NCBI GenBank assembly: GCA_964344485.1
Contig: CAYFNF010000005.1
Coordinates: 1 to 64,000, forward strand
Length of the DNA: 64,000 bases
Reading direction: 5' to 3'
DNA from: CAYFNF01 sp964344485
GTDB taxonomy: Bacteria; Patescibacteriota; Patescibacteriia; UBA9570; XYC2-FULL-38-9
Of this stretch, positions 1-8,709 are shown piece after piece (position 1 is the first letter of the stretch; the number at the start of each line of letters is the position of its first letter). The translations under genes were made by a program, and so were the position numbers. The notes under the pieces are model-generated. The model ran no database searches and was not told where the DNA came from. It was given only the letters and a program-made list of their open reading frames with translations.

Positions 1-26
1 GGATGGGCGAGAGCCTGTTTCTGTGA
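1..26 (+). CDS. 3' end of a GC-rich island gene (cut by window edge)
   Basis: The first bases are GC-rich, unlike the backbone that follows, and stay open to a TGA at 24-26. About 30 bases later comes a T-run of the kind that ends the other GC-rich single-gene units (ggactttttttattc, 52-66). I read this as the tail of another such unit. The product cannot be described because almost all of it lies outside the window. Confidence 0.35.
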
Positions 27-66
27 CCCGCGCAACCCCGCCCTGACACGGTGGACTTTTTTTATT

Positions 67-91
67 CAAAAACCGACGCGGTATGCGCCGG
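67..91 (-). terminator. Terminator of the sigma-factor operon
   Basis: Inverted repeat at 73-91 (CCGRCGCG/CGCGCCGG type) followed on the minus strand by a T-run (AAAAA at 68-72 on the plus strand). It lies just downstream of the last gene of the minus-strand operon. Confidence 0.6.
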
Positions 92-117
92 TTTCTATGG
101 ATGTAAACGATACTGTA

Positions 118-774
118 TTAACGACCGCCTCGTTTGAATTTGTGCAGACCAAGCTCTTCCATGATTTTTCGCGCAGAGTCTTTGTCTCCTTGCTCTCGAT
201 ACTCGTGTGCTTGTTGCATCTTTTCAAACGTCTCTTGGTTGATTTCTACATCAGTGTTTGGCCGTTCATTCATCAGTGCTTCCCATGCTTGGTAATCACC
301 GCTCTCTAATGCATCTTCCATCTCTTCGTGCTGTCCCATGAACTTGCCTTTCATTCCTTTCCCAGCCTTCCCATGCATGAGGAACGGCATATCAAGGTCT
401 TGTATGAGTTCATGTGCTTGTTCGTGATCTCCGGACTCCATATACTCGTGTGCTTGTTGCATAGTAGAGAACGTCTCCGGTGTTACGAGCTCTTGTAGAG
501 AAGTAATGATTGAATTCATTTCAGACTCCCACGAATCGTAGTCATTATTCTCAATCGCATTCCGGATTGTCTCCATATGCTCACGATGCTTGTCCGCTTT
601 CTCACTCATCTCATCTGCTGCATAGATTGCGGTAACGGAACCACCAATGAGTAGTACGCTCACTACAGCAATGCCAATTGCTGCATTTCGAGCCCCACAC
701 TTTCCTGATTTCTTATTATCAGGTGCTGTGCTTGACTCAGAAGATCCACTTATAGCGGATTTCTTTTGTTTCAT
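118..774 (-). CDS. Membrane-anchored protein with two copies of an MQQAHEY helical repeat
   Basis: 218 residues, third gene of the ECF sigma operon. A basic, serine-rich cytoplasmic tail (1-28) is followed by one membrane segment (about 30-53) and an outer helical region. That region has two copies of a repeat with the core ETFxxMQQAHEYxExGD (around residues 100 and 183), each next to a shorter ESGDY-W motif. A Gly/Lys/Met-rich stretch (around 135-145) sits between them. The repeats look like paired helices of TPR type, but I do not recognise the family. Position behind a sigma factor and a membrane protein suggests a sensor or an effector of an envelope response; this is inference. Confidence 0.75.
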   Translation of the reverse strand: MKQKKSAISGSSESSTAPDNKKSGKCGARNAAIGIAVVSVLLIGGSVTAIYAADEMSEKADKHREHMETIRNAIENNDYDSWESEMNSIITSLQELVTPETFSTMQQAHEYMESGDHEQAHELIQDLDMPFLMHGKAGKGMKGKFMGQHEEMEDALESGDYQAWEALMNERPNTDVEINQETFEKMQQAHEYREQGDKDSARKIMEELGLHKFKRGGR

Positions 775-827
775 TTTGTGTGTATTAATTCTCTTCTACA
801 GGCCCTGCACTACATAGTACGCATCTC

Positions 828-1610
828 TTACTCGTGTCTTTCACTATCTCCTTTATGCTTCCCATTTTTCATATGTTTGTGAAAAAAACCTTTTAAACCA
901 AATGGTCGCTCGGCTGGTACCACATGCAATTGTTCTGCGTGGAACTCTTGCTCTGAAGCTAATTCCCCGATTGCGCGAATATACGCTTCTTCCTCATACT
1001 CTGCAGTAGGCATGACAATAATAGACTCTGTAATCACATACCACTTTTCATCATACATATCCTCAATATACATCTCGTCTTCATCGATGATTTCAATGAT
1101 GATACCTCCCATTCTTCCCTCTTCAGGCTCGGTCCATGTACGGTGTCGCGGAGAGAGCATCTTTCCATAGAACGGCGCTTGTTCTTCCAGTAGCAGATCT
1201 ACAGCGGTGCCAATTTTCGCTACATGCAATACCCCTCCGCCAGCAACACTCGCTGCGACTAATACAACCACGATCGTTGCGATGTTATATCTATACCCTT
1301 TCTTTGTATGTCGTAAATTCCAATGCGCGATTGCAATAAACAGTACTAAGAGAAGAAGCCAGAAGTACGGTAACGACCGCATGATAATAAGCGGCATACC
1401 TTTTCCGCCTTCTAACAGCAAGTGCCAGTCATGATGCACAATAAGCGTAATCATTACTGAACACGCAATACTCCCTATTGCTACTGCTGCAACACCAGTG
1501 GTCCAAAGCAATGTGTTTCGTGCAATAAACCGCCACTTAGGTTTTGGTGTTACTTTCTGTTCTTTAATGTGTGTTAATACACGGTCGTGTACTGTTTTTT
1601 TCTCTGTCAT
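828..1610 (-). CDS. Three-pass membrane protein, candidate anti-sigma partner
   Basis: 260 residues. Its ATG overlaps the stop of the upstream sigma-factor gene by 4 bp (1607-1610), so the two are translationally coupled. A basic cytoplasmic N-terminus (1-30) precedes three membrane segments (about 30-55, 73-95, 105-130). The soluble C-terminus is rich in Glu/Asp in its middle (around residues 165-190) and ends in a His/Lys-rich tail. Membrane proteins coupled to ECF sigma factors are usually anti-sigma factors. I see no clear zinc-binding anti-sigma motif (HxxxCxxC) in the N-terminus, so this role rests on context. Confidence 0.75.
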   Translation of the reverse strand: MTEKKTVHDRVLTHIKEQKVTPKPKWRFIARNTLLWTTGVAAVAIGSIACSVMITLIVHHDWHLLLEGGKGMPLIIMRSLPYFWLLLLVLFIAIAHWNLRHTKKGYRYNIATIVVVLVAASVAGGGVLHVAKIGTAVDLLLEEQAPFYGKMLSPRHRTWTEPEEGRMGGIIIEIIDEDEMYIEDMYDEKWYVITESIIVMPTAEYEEEAYIRAIGELASEQEFHAEQLHVVPAERPFGLKGFFHKHMKNGKHKGDSERHE

Positions 1611-2188
1611 ATATCCAAATTACCTTGTTGTTCGATGATCTTCTGCATCTTTTTCTTTGCGCGGTTCAGTAACGTGGCAACAGTGCCAGACGGTTTCTGA
1701 ATAATATCTGAAATCTCTTGATAACTTCTGTCTTGAAAATACCGTAACACTAGTACATCTCGATATTTTATATCCAATTGCTGGATGGCGCCTTGCAACA
1801 GTTCTTTTAACTGCGACTGTTCAATGTCCTTATCTAAATCAATGTCCGATGCGATGTTGTTGATAAACACATCATCTACTTCAATACTGTTTCCATGTGG
1901 ACGCACGGATCGCTTACGATACGAACTGATGGTTTGGTTGTGCGCTATCCGGTAGATCCAAGAAGAGAACTGCAGAGAGTGATCGTAATCATTTAAATTG
2001 GAGTACGCTTTGATAAAGGTCTCTTGCAAAATATCCTCTGCATCTTGAACAGAAACATTGGATATCCTCATGATATATCGAAGTAGCTTATCCTGATATC
2101 GTTCGATAATTTGAGAAAACGCCTCTGGATCAAATAGTGCTTGCACCACAAGTTCTTGATCGCTGTATTGTGTGTGATCTACATCCAT
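1607..2188 (-). CDS. ECF-type RNA polymerase sigma-70 factor
   Basis: 193 residues, usual length for an ECF sigma factor. Region 2 occupies about residues 20-95, with the core-binding and -10 recognition motifs (ERYQDKLLRYI, DAEDILQETFIKAY, FSSWIYRIAHN). An acidic linker follows, then region 4 (about 130-185) with the helix-turn-helix RSYQEISDIIQKPSGTVATLLNRAKKKM. It is the first gene of a three-gene minus-strand operon with two membrane proteins. The start is an ATG with a GGAGGG about 13 bases upstream. It is divergent from the ferritin-like gene, so both promoters share 2189-2322. Confidence 0.93.
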   Translation of the reverse strand: MDVDHTQYSDQELVVQALFDPEAFSQIIERYQDKLLRYIMRISNVSVQDAEDILQETFIKAYSNLNDYDHSLQFSSWIYRIAHNQTISSYRKRSVRPHGNSIEVDDVFINNIASDIDLDKDIEQSQLKELLQGAIQQLDIKYRDVLVLRYFQDRSYQEISDIIQKPSGTVATLLNRAKKKMQKIIEQQGNLDI

Positions 2189-2322
2189 AGGATAATAATA
2201 ACCCTCCAGTAGTAATACGTATAGTTGGGCATTTTCCTTTCAAATCAGTATAATAGTGAGCACCCATTCCATAAAACACTCAATCTGTTATACTACGTAT
2301 TACCTAAAATTAAAAGTATCCT

Positions 2323-2745
2323 ATGGCACTATCAAAAGAAGAGTTCATTGCAGAACTCAATAAAGACCTGGAATGGGAGTACGCTGCTGCAGTACAATAC
2401 ATTCAACATGCAGCAATGATGACCGGCCCAGAGTACGATTCGATCTCAGCTGAACTCGCAGTTCATGCAGACGAAGAGATCGGACATGCGAAGCAAGTCG
2501 CTACACTTATAACCGACTTAGGAGGTGTTCCAAGCATCGATGTCGAAGAGCGTAAAATCTCAGAAGATTCTAAAACCATGTTGGAGCAGGATCTAGAAGG
2601 AGAAGAACTCGCGGTCTCTCGTTATAAAGAACGGATTGCTCAAGCAGAAGAGATGCAGGAGTATGGCGTCCGTCGCATCCTTGAGGACATTCTGATGGAT
2701 GAAGAAGAGCACCGCCGAGATATCTTGAGCTCATTAGGCAAATAA
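2323..2745 (+). CDS. Ferritin-like domain protein (bacterioferritin/Dps-like)
   Basis: 140 residues forming a four-helix bundle with the carboxylate-bridged di-iron ligands expected of the ferritin-like superfamily. WEYAAAVQYIQH (about 18-29) supplies the first Glu, HADEEIGHAKQ (about 48-58) the E-x-x-H pair. EGEELAVSRY (about 92-101) and DEEEHRRD (about 126-133) supply the second set. It probably stores iron or detoxifies it with oxygen or peroxide. There is no Shine-Dalgarno sequence. A TATACT box lies about 30 bases upstream of the ATG. A hairpin with a T-rich tail follows at 2753-2778. Confidence 0.88.
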   Translation: MALSKEEFIAELNKDLEWEYAAAVQYIQHAAMMTGPEYDSISAELAVHADEEIGHAKQVATLITDLGGVPSIDVEERKISEDSKTMLEQDLEGEELAVSRYKERIAQAEEMQEYGVRRILEDILMDEEEHRRDILSSLGK

Positions 2746-2752
2746 TTATTTG

Positions 2753-2778
2753 AACCGCGCCACTCGCGGTTCTTATTT
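2753..2778 (+). terminator. Terminator after the ferritin-like gene
   Basis: AACCGCG (2753-2759) pairs with CGCGGTT (2765-2771), followed by CTTATTT. Confidence 0.7.
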
Positions 2779-2796
2779 AACGATTAATAGATATAT

Positions 2797-4521
2797 ATGA
2801 AAGCACTATTTATATCATTCATAGCGTGTTGTTGTTTAATGGTAGCAACTCCGGCTCTCGCTCTTGAGTACTATGTGGACGCTGATGCAGGAGATGACTC
2901 CGCAGCAGGTACAGAGAGTGCGCCGTGGAAAACGCTTAATACTTCAGTGCAAAAACTTGGCCCTGGAGATATTCTGAATATTAAAGGGACGTTCTCCGAA
3001 GAAGGTGCAATTACTCTAGACTCTCCAACCAACGGAGTAAAAGGAGCTTCGACCACTATCCAAGGATGGCCAGGAGAAGCAGCTATTATTGAGATCGATG
3101 ATATTGAAACCTTTGTAATACGCGCTGATTACTACTCCATCTCTGGCATTGAATTCCATAATAATGGGACACAAGTGGCAGATAACAGCAATCGCATTAT
3201 CCGCATACGTGAAACAAATGTGACTGGAATTGCGATCGAGAATTGTGTATTCCGAGATTCAGTTGCTGCGATATATGCAGATGGCAATACTTCAGAGGTT
3301 ACGATTGCGAATAATACCTTCTATAACAATAAAGAAGCTATTGATATGGCGATTGGTCAAGATATCTTCATCTATTCCAATCAATTCTACAGCAATACTG
3401 GATCTCGTGTGGTGTGGCTTCGAGATGGATTCGATGGCACGTGGGTATACAATAACTGGTTCTATAACCACTCGAGCACGTATTCTCCGGTTCTGGTTGC
3501 GTCTGCGCCTGATGAGCTGTTTGTCGCGAATAATACTTTCTACAATAATTACGCCGGCATCTACGTCATGGCTGGTACGGTCTCAGTATGGAACAATATC
3601 TTTGCCAACCATACAGACTTTGCAGTAGCACAATTAAGTAGCGTGGATACTCGGACGTATGATAACAACCTCTACTATAATAATGGTGCGATTGGATACA
3701 TTGTGAGCGACGTCTATGCGCCGAGTGAATTAGAGATGTGGCAGCTGCAGGGGCATGATGCCCACTCTGCAGTGGGCGACCCGCTATTCTCCAGCACTGC
3801 TGCTGGCTCAGTAGACCTGCATATTACTAAAGGCTCACCTGCTATTGATGTAGGGAAAACACTCTCGGACGTGGAGGAAGACATCGATGGGGATGAACGG
3901 CCAATAAACGGTTCATACGATGTTGGCGCGGATGAATTCGTTGACAACACACCAGATGCAGCAACAAACTTGAAAGCAAAGAACGTCAAAGCAAAACAGA
4001 TGAAGATTACTTGGGACGCTGACTGTGATCATTGTACATTCACCTTAACGCGTTCTACAAAGAGTGACTTTTCTGCGAATGTAAAAAACTACAGTGGCCT
4101 TTCGAATGAAAAGAAAGTAGTAAAAAAACTCAACACGAGCAAGAAGTACTACTATAAAGTCACGGTGCATGATGGAGAGAGTGCATCAGATCCCTCTTCC
4201 ACACTCTCTGCGCGAACGTTGCCGAAAAAAGGAAAGGTGAAAAAAGTAAAGAATACAGATACTGACAGTCCGGTGCTACGCTGCCAAAAGATTCCACGCA
4301 TATCAAAGATGAAGGTACTGGTCTATAAAAAGAATGAAAATGGGAAATGGAAAAAAGTGAAGACTGTGAACAAAAAGAAAGGTCTTACGAAAAAAGTAGT
4401 CCCTGTAACGTTGAGCGGACTTGAAGATGGAGTCTACCGAGCAAAAGTACGCGGTATCTATAATAAGAATAAGAAAGGCAGCTTCTCAAAATGGAAGAAC
4501 TTCACTGTTTCAACGCAGTAA
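2797..4521 (+). CDS. Secreted right-handed beta-helix protein with FN3 domain and lysine-rich C-terminus
   Basis: 574 residues. A signal peptide ends at ATPALA (about 22). Residues 25-380 are a parallel beta-helix: many short Asn-rich rungs (NNTFYNN, NNWFYNH, NNIFAN) typical of NosD/DUF1565-type folds, ending in an acidic SPAIDVGKT...DVGADEF segment common in these proteins. A fibronectin type III-like module follows (about 385-470). The last 100 residues are very lysine-rich but still beta-patterned. The same domain order ends several secreted proteins in this window. It may bind or degrade polysaccharide at the cell surface. No catalytic motif was identified, so enzyme activity is unproven. 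Confidence 0.85.
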   Translation: MKALFISFIACCCLMVATPALALEYYVDADAGDDSAAGTESAPWKTLNTSVQKLGPGDILNIKGTFSEEGAITLDSPTNGVKGASTTIQGWPGEAAIIEIDDIETFVIRADYYSISGIEFHNNGTQVADNSNRIIRIRETNVTGIAIENCVFRDSVAAIYADGNTSEVTIANNTFYNNKEAIDMAIGQDIFIYSNQFYSNTGSRVVWLRDGFDGTWVYNNWFYNHSSTYSPVLVASAPDELFVANNTFYNNYAGIYVMAGTVSVWNNIFANHTDFAVAQLSSVDTRTYDNNLYYNNGAIGYIVSDVYAPSELEMWQLQGHDAHSAVGDPLFSSTAAGSVDLHITKGSPAIDVGKTLSDVEEDIDGDERPINGSYDVGADEFVDNTPDAATNLKAKNVKAKQMKITWDADCDHCTFTLTRSTKSDFSANVKNYSGLSNEKKVVKKLNTSKKYYYKVTVHDGESASDPSSTLSARTLPKKGKVKKVKNTDTDSPVLRCQKIPRISKMKVLVYKKNENGKWKKVKTVNKKKGLTKKVVPVTLSGLEDGVYRAKVRGIYNKNKKGSFSKWKNFTVSTQ

Positions 4522-4536
4522 ACACAATCAATTATA

Positions 4537-4563
4537 AAACCCGCAGTTCATGCGGGTTTTATG
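4537..4563. terminator. Bidirectional terminator between convergent genes
   Basis: AAAACCCGCA pairs with TGCGGGTTTT, with T-runs on both strands. It sits between the beta-helix gene (plus) and the 4573 gene (minus). Confidence 0.8.
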
Positions 4564-4572
4564 TTTGTACAA

Positions 4573-5175
4573 TTACTCTTCAATGCCCAGGTCCACCCCG
4601 GACTCTGCTTGATACGCAGCAGCCACTGGTGCTGGGACGTAGTAATAGACATCCACATCATTTTCAGTGGTAACGCCAAGGCGGATTAATTCTGTTTTGC
4701 CCGGTATCAATGGATGGCGTCCCATCATTCTGTTTTTATAGTAGTACTTTGCAATGAGATCCATGGCTTCAGGTTCCAGACGGTCTCGCAAAGACATAAA
4801 CGGACGCATCTGATGGGCATTCCCATAAAAGACCACGCGTATTTCAAACGGCCTGTTCAATCGTGCAAATGTTTCATCATCCATATCTGGAGGTTGAGCT
4901 ACAATTCCGTACGTCTGTTTGGTTTCACCGCCAGTGTCTTGTCGCTGTTTATCCAGTTCGTGCTGCGAAACCACCGAAAGCCCTCTGCGAATAGTAAAAC
5001 GGTCAGCATTCTGGATATCAAAGTTCTGCCACTTCACATAGTTGGTTCCATGGTATAGCGTGGTCCATCCCTCGGGGATGACTGGCTCAAACGCCTCTTC
5101 ATCTTCAATAGCCCCAGCTCGGTTCGCGCGGGCGCGTGCTTGTTGGTGGAATGATCCTGGTCTAGTTTCTGCCAT
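4573..5175 (-). CDS. Unknown protein with an LYHGT motif, possible ADP-ribosyltransferase fold
   Basis: 200 residues, no signal peptide or membrane segment. The N-terminus is Ala/Arg-rich. At about residues 39-44 it has TTLYHGTNY, and from about 61 RFTIRRGLSVVSQHE. An LYHGT-type strand followed by a second strand about 20 residues later is seen in the ADP-ribosyltransferase superfamily (KptA/PARP-like, H-Y-E class). I cannot place the third catalytic residue with confidence; Glu near the C-terminus is a candidate. It lies 5 bp downstream of the lipoprotein gene at 5181 and is probably co-transcribed with it. Function remains open. Confidence 0.6.
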   Translation of the reverse strand: MAETRPGSFHQQARARANRAGAIEDEEAFEPVIPEGWTTLYHGTNYVKWQNFDIQNADRFTIRRGLSVVSQHELDKQRQDTGGETKQTYGIVAQPPDMDDETFARLNRPFEIRVVFYGNAHQMRPFMSLRDRLEPEAMDLIAKYYYKNRMMGRHPLIPGKTELIRLGVTTENDVDVYYYVPAPVAAAYQAESGVDLGIEE

Positions 5176-5180
5176 GTTGA

Positions 5181-5933
5181 TTAATTAGCGGCTTCAGCGT
5201 CTTCAATCTCAATCTCATTCGGATTAGTTTCTACCTCTACTTCTGCATCTTCAATCACAATCGCGTCTGGATCTGACCCTATCTCCAAATCCTCTAGTGG
5301 ATCATACTCTTCAAACTCAATGGCGTTTTCTTCTAGCCAATCGAGATATTGTTGCAACGTGCCGTCGTCCTTCCATGCATACCAAGTCTCTTCAATGCCC
5401 TCGCTTTGCTTCGTGTATGTTCCTCTTGCGCCTTTGGTGTTAATAAACATACCTTCATACTTCGCGCCATCAAAATCATCGATGAATATTCTATTTCCAA
5501 TGATCTCATACACCGCAGTTCCACTGAAATCTAGAGTAGTGATCTCTGGATAGAGAGACGTGCGCACATACGCGGTCTTTGATTCGATTACTCCTAAGAA
5601 ATCAGTCTCAGGTTCATTTGGATCTTCATTAAAGTACGCTTTGTCTGACACTGCGATCTCCACCCACATATACAGCGTCCCCTCATCAGTCTCTTTCTCA
5701 ATACATAAAATCCAGTCTCCCACAAAGAACGGTGTAACATCCTCTGCTTCTTCCTGAACATCGCTCTCAGACACTGCATTTACATTCGCCTCTTCATTAG
5801 TGTTTGTTTCTTCATTAGTATTGGTTTCTGCGTTTGTGTTCGATTCTGGCTGGTTGTTGCCGCTCGTACACATGCCTCCGGTAAAAACCAACATTGCGCA
5901 GAGTACGAACACAGGAACGATTGCTTTATACAT
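5181..5933 (-). CDS. Secreted or lipid-anchored acidic protein with NTNEE repeats
   Basis: 250 residues. A hydrophobic signal (1-20) ends at TGGMC, a weak lipobox (Met before Cys is not typical). Then comes a low-complexity linker of Asn-Thr-Glu repeats (about 27-52), as in many lipoproteins from this kind of organism. A folded domain of about 120 residues (70-200) is rich in aromatic residues and strands. The acidic tail contains two related VIEDAEVEVE/EIEIEDAEAA repeats. The family is not recognised. It is upstream of, and probably in one transcript with, the 4573 gene. Confidence 0.65.
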   Translation of the reverse strand: MYKAIVPVFVLCAMLVFTGGMCTSGNNQPESNTNAETNTNEETNTNEEANVNAVSESDVQEEAEDVTPFFVGDWILCIEKETDEGTLYMWVEIAVSDKAYFNEDPNEPETDFLGVIESKTAYVRTSLYPEITTLDFSGTAVYEIIGNRIFIDDFDGAKYEGMFINTKGARGTYTKQSEGIEETWYAWKDDGTLQQYLDWLEENAIEFEEYDPLEDLEIGSDPDAIVIEDAEVEVETNPNEIEIEDAEAAN

Positions 5934-6147
5934 AGGTGTAGTGTTAATTACTATTCACTCTACTGAAAAAACCTCCACTGTCAACAACACTAATACGCCC
6001 TAATCTCCTAGAATCAGATAGATAATAACCTGTAAATATGACCCAATATTCATATGTATGAAGTCGAGCTCGCGTTACAGCAAAACACGAAAATACGTCA
6101 TGTTCTGGGAGGTTTAGCCATTTTTTGTTACAATGCCAGTAATACAA

Positions 6148-8145
6148 ATGAGTAAACATAAACGTATGAAACATCTTACGAAATCCGTGGCTGTTCTAGT
6201 CACGAGTATTGTATTTGGCGCAGCGTGCTACGCGCCGGTTTATGCAGCACAGAATATATCAGGAACCGTAACGCATGCTGCTGATGGGACACCAGTAACC
6301 ACGCTGTCAGTCCGAGTGTATGATTCAGACGCAGAGTATTTAGGGTCAGCGACTACAGATGCAAACGGAGAGTATACGTATGAAGCTGACGCAGGTGATT
6401 ATATTGTTCAAACCAACACCTCTACAGCGGATGAAGCAAATGTTGTGTTTATCCGTGCTGAACAAACCGTGAGTGTGACAGATGCGGACGTAGAGAATGT
6501 GGACTTTAGTCTTACACGACGAGGGAGAATCACCGGCCACGTCTATCAATCCGATGGCGTGACTCCGATCTATAATGTCTATGTCTCTGCGTACCACCAA
6601 AATGGATATGATGCTGGTTATGATGGAGACAGTTCTGGGCTTGATGGGTCATATATTATCATCCCAGATCTAAACGATGTACCTGGGGATTCAGCTTCAG
6701 GTGTATATTCTGTATATGCAAATCTCGCACACTACTTTGGTGCAGATGCATTAAATGTTTCGGTCACTGATGAGGAGACTACCACTGTTGATCTGGTCAT
6801 GAATGCAGAGAGCACAGTCGCTGGAACAGTAACTGACAGCAATGGTGACCCAGTTGTGGATGTGGTAGTGTCAGCGAAAAAAGGAAGTGACACCTATTCT
6901 GATGCAACGGATAGTTCAGGGGAGTATATTATCGAAATGTATGATACATACGGATACAATGAAACTGCTGCTGGAGACTATGTGCTATCTACAGACAAAG
7001 AAGGGTATATCGATAAGTCTCGGTTAATAACTGTTGGGGTGGAATCAGCCACCACTGATGAAGACTTCACAATAGAAACCGGCGGAACGATCTCTGGTAC
7101 GGTATACGGCTCGGACGGAGAGACTCCAGTAAGTGGTGCGGCCGTTTCTGCTGATGACGGTCTTGGTAATACGTATACGACCACTACTGCAACCGACGGT
7201 TCTTACACCCTCTCTGGATTGCGAGCGAGTGATAACTATACCATTACCATTACTGACGACGACCATATCACCGTAGTAGAGTACAATGTGTCCGTAACTG
7301 CTGGGGAAGATACTGCAGCTGATGACATCTCCATGGACGATGGAGTGACGTTTAGCGGCAGAGTAAAAACCAAAGCTGGTGCAAATATTGAAGGCGCGAC
7401 CATCGCGCTCTACAGTCGCTTAAAGCCGCGAAGCGGTACAGCGGACCATACGACTTCTACATACACTGACGGTCGATTCTCTATTTCTAGTATTATCCCT
7501 GGACGATATCGAATGAAAATCGAAAAAGATGGATATGTGATGAAGTACAAAGAGAAGCTCGGGTTAAAGAAGAGTAAGTCCAGCAAGGTATACAAGATGA
7601 CCAAAGGTGCATCATTTTACGGACGGGTGAAGTATAAGAAGAAACCGCTTGCTAATGTTACTGTTCGCGTGTATCGCGGCAATGGGTATACTGACCAGGG
7701 ATACGCTTACACATCAACAGATAGCAACGGCTTTTATAAGTTAGACGGACTAAAGAAAGGGAAGTATCGAATTTATGTGAGCTCTTCAGACTACGGATAT
7801 AAGATCGTACGCAAAAGGGTCAAGGCAGGAAAACAGAAACGAGTAAATATCAAAATGAAGAGAGCCGGCACGATCTCTGGACATGTCTATGATGCTGATA
7901 CTGGTCTTCCGCTTTCTCTGCGTGTGCAAGTAAAAGGCACTCCGCTTTCAACTAGTTCTGGTACAGGTGGATACTATATTCTGGACGGCTTGAATCCAGG
8001 CAAGTACAAACTCTTTGTTGCTGACGAGTGGTATGATACACAGTTTTATAACAGAAAGAAGAAAGCCAAGAATGCAGCAAAGGTGCAAGTCAAAGCAAAC
8101 CAAACAACATCTGGGGTTGATTTCTACGTGAATAAAAGGGACTAA
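6148..8145 (+). CDS. Secreted protein of tandem CarboxypepD-reg/CnaB-like domains
   Basis: 665 residues from the chosen start. An ATG at 6133 lies directly after a TACAAT (6128-6133) that looks like the -10 element, so 6148 or 6166 is more likely used. The signal peptide ends at APVYA. The rest is about seven repeats of a roughly 80-residue beta-sandwich with the pattern ISGTVT...DGTPV...V.....TDANGEY. The last three repeats become lysine-rich (RVKYKKKPLANVTVRVY and similar). Such domains act as stalks or surface adhesins. It is followed by a conserved RNA element on the other strand (8157-8239). Confidence 0.85.
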   Translation: MSKHKRMKHLTKSVAVLVTSIVFGAACYAPVYAAQNISGTVTHAADGTPVTTLSVRVYDSDAEYLGSATTDANGEYTYEADAGDYIVQTNTSTADEANVVFIRAEQTVSVTDADVENVDFSLTRRGRITGHVYQSDGVTPIYNVYVSAYHQNGYDAGYDGDSSGLDGSYIIIPDLNDVPGDSASGVYSVYANLAHYFGADALNVSVTDEETTTVDLVMNAESTVAGTVTDSNGDPVVDVVVSAKKGSDTYSDATDSSGEYIIEMYDTYGYNETAAGDYVLSTDKEGYIDKSRLITVGVESATTDEDFTIETGGTISGTVYGSDGETPVSGAAVSADDGLGNTYTTTTATDGSYTLSGLRASDNYTITITDDDHITVVEYNVSVTAGEDTAADDISMDDGVTFSGRVKTKAGANIEGATIALYSRLKPRSGTADHTTSTYTDGRFSISSIIPGRYRMKIEKDGYVMKYKEKLGLKKSKSSKVYKMTKGASFYGRVKYKKKPLANVTVRVYRGNGYTDQGYAYTSTDSNGFYKLDGLKKGKYRIYVSSSDYGYKIVRKRVKAGKQKRVNIKMKRAGTISGHVYDADTGLPLSLRVQVKGTPLSTSSGTGGYYILDGLNPGKYKLFVADEWYDTQFYNRKKKAKNAAKVQVKANQTTSGVDFYVNKRD

Positions 8146-8156
8146 TCACATCATAG

Positions 8157-8239
8157 CAGCGCCTCTCGCGGTACTCCCTTGGATTAAAACCCGGCTTTCG
8201 CCGGGCCAACCGTCCTTCACGAGCACCGCTGCGGCGCTG
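8157..8239 (-). ncRNA. Structured RNA element, copy 1 (GGAC-GGUUGG core)
   Basis: On the minus strand, nested helices: CAGCGCC/GGCGCTG (outer), GCGGTGCTC/GAGTACCGC (middle, one G-U), GGA/TCC, then CCCGGC-GAAA-GCCGGG. The internal loop is CGGTTGG on the 5' side and TTTTAA on the 3' side. Copy 2 (24653-24740, plus) keeps the loop residues and tetraloop position but changes both partners in the helices. It lies on the same strand as, and downstream of, the GC-rich gene 8346-8594. I cannot match it to a riboswitch or ribozyme class I know. Confidence 0.6.
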
Positions 8240-8253
8240 TTGGATGTAATATA

Positions 8254-8284
8254 AAAAACACCGAGTATTTCGGAGTTTTTTATT
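8254..8284. terminator. Bidirectional terminator
   Basis: ACACCGA and TCGGAGT arms flanked by an A-run on one side and a T-run on the other. It would stop the GC-rich minus-strand gene 8346-8594, leaving the RNA element at 8157-8239 as read-through or independently made. Confidence 0.6.
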
Positions 8285-8345
8285 TGTTACAGAAGTGAAT
8301 GCGTTCACTGCTATAGAAAAGGTGGAATGCGCTAGCGGATGATGT

Positions 8346-8594
8346 CTACCACCATGCCGCGCCTGATGCAGGCGCCAGAAATTCGGCCAGCCATCCGCTG
8401 AACAGGAAGTACAGCACGATTGCCTGCGCCAGGTTGACCACCAGGCTGACCACTGCGGCCCAGAAGAAGAAGCCTGCGGTGATGTAGTCATTGCCGCGAT
8501 GCCGCGTGGCATTGAAGCCCAGGGCGATCAGACCCACGCTGGCCAGCATTCCGAGTGGGGTGCCGAGTAGTACGGCGATGATGAGAATGCCCAC
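8346..8594 (-). CDS. GC-rich island gene: 82-residue two-pass membrane protein
   Basis: Starts with GTG behind a perfect Shine-Dalgarno (gaggagga), unlike the backbone genes. The product has two hydrophobic helices (about 2-25 and 40-68) with a short polar loop containing RHRGNDY, and ends in Trp-Trp. No family recognised. Codon choice is GC-ending throughout. It has its own promoter (8636-8664). The leader holds a CATGCG/CGCATG hairpin. It is a monocistronic unit inserted between two backbone transcription units. Confidence 0.7.
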   Translation of the reverse strand: MGILIIAVLLGTPLGMLASVGLIALGFNATRHRGNDYITAGFFFWAAVVSLVVNLAQAIVLYFLFSGWLAEFLAPASGAAWW

Positions 8595-8635
8595 TCATTC
8601 CTCCTCTCTACCATGCGCGCACGCATGATACGTGA

Positions 8636-8664
8636 TCAATACAGGATTCCGTGCTTAGTGTCAA
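8636..8664 (-). promoter_or_regulatory. Promoter of the 8346-8594 unit
   Basis: Minus strand TTGACA, 17-bp spacer, TATTGA. Confidence 0.65.
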
Positions 8665-8709
8665 CACTCGTAGACAAAGCAGAAAATATTCTCTATGGTA
8701 TAGGTAATT

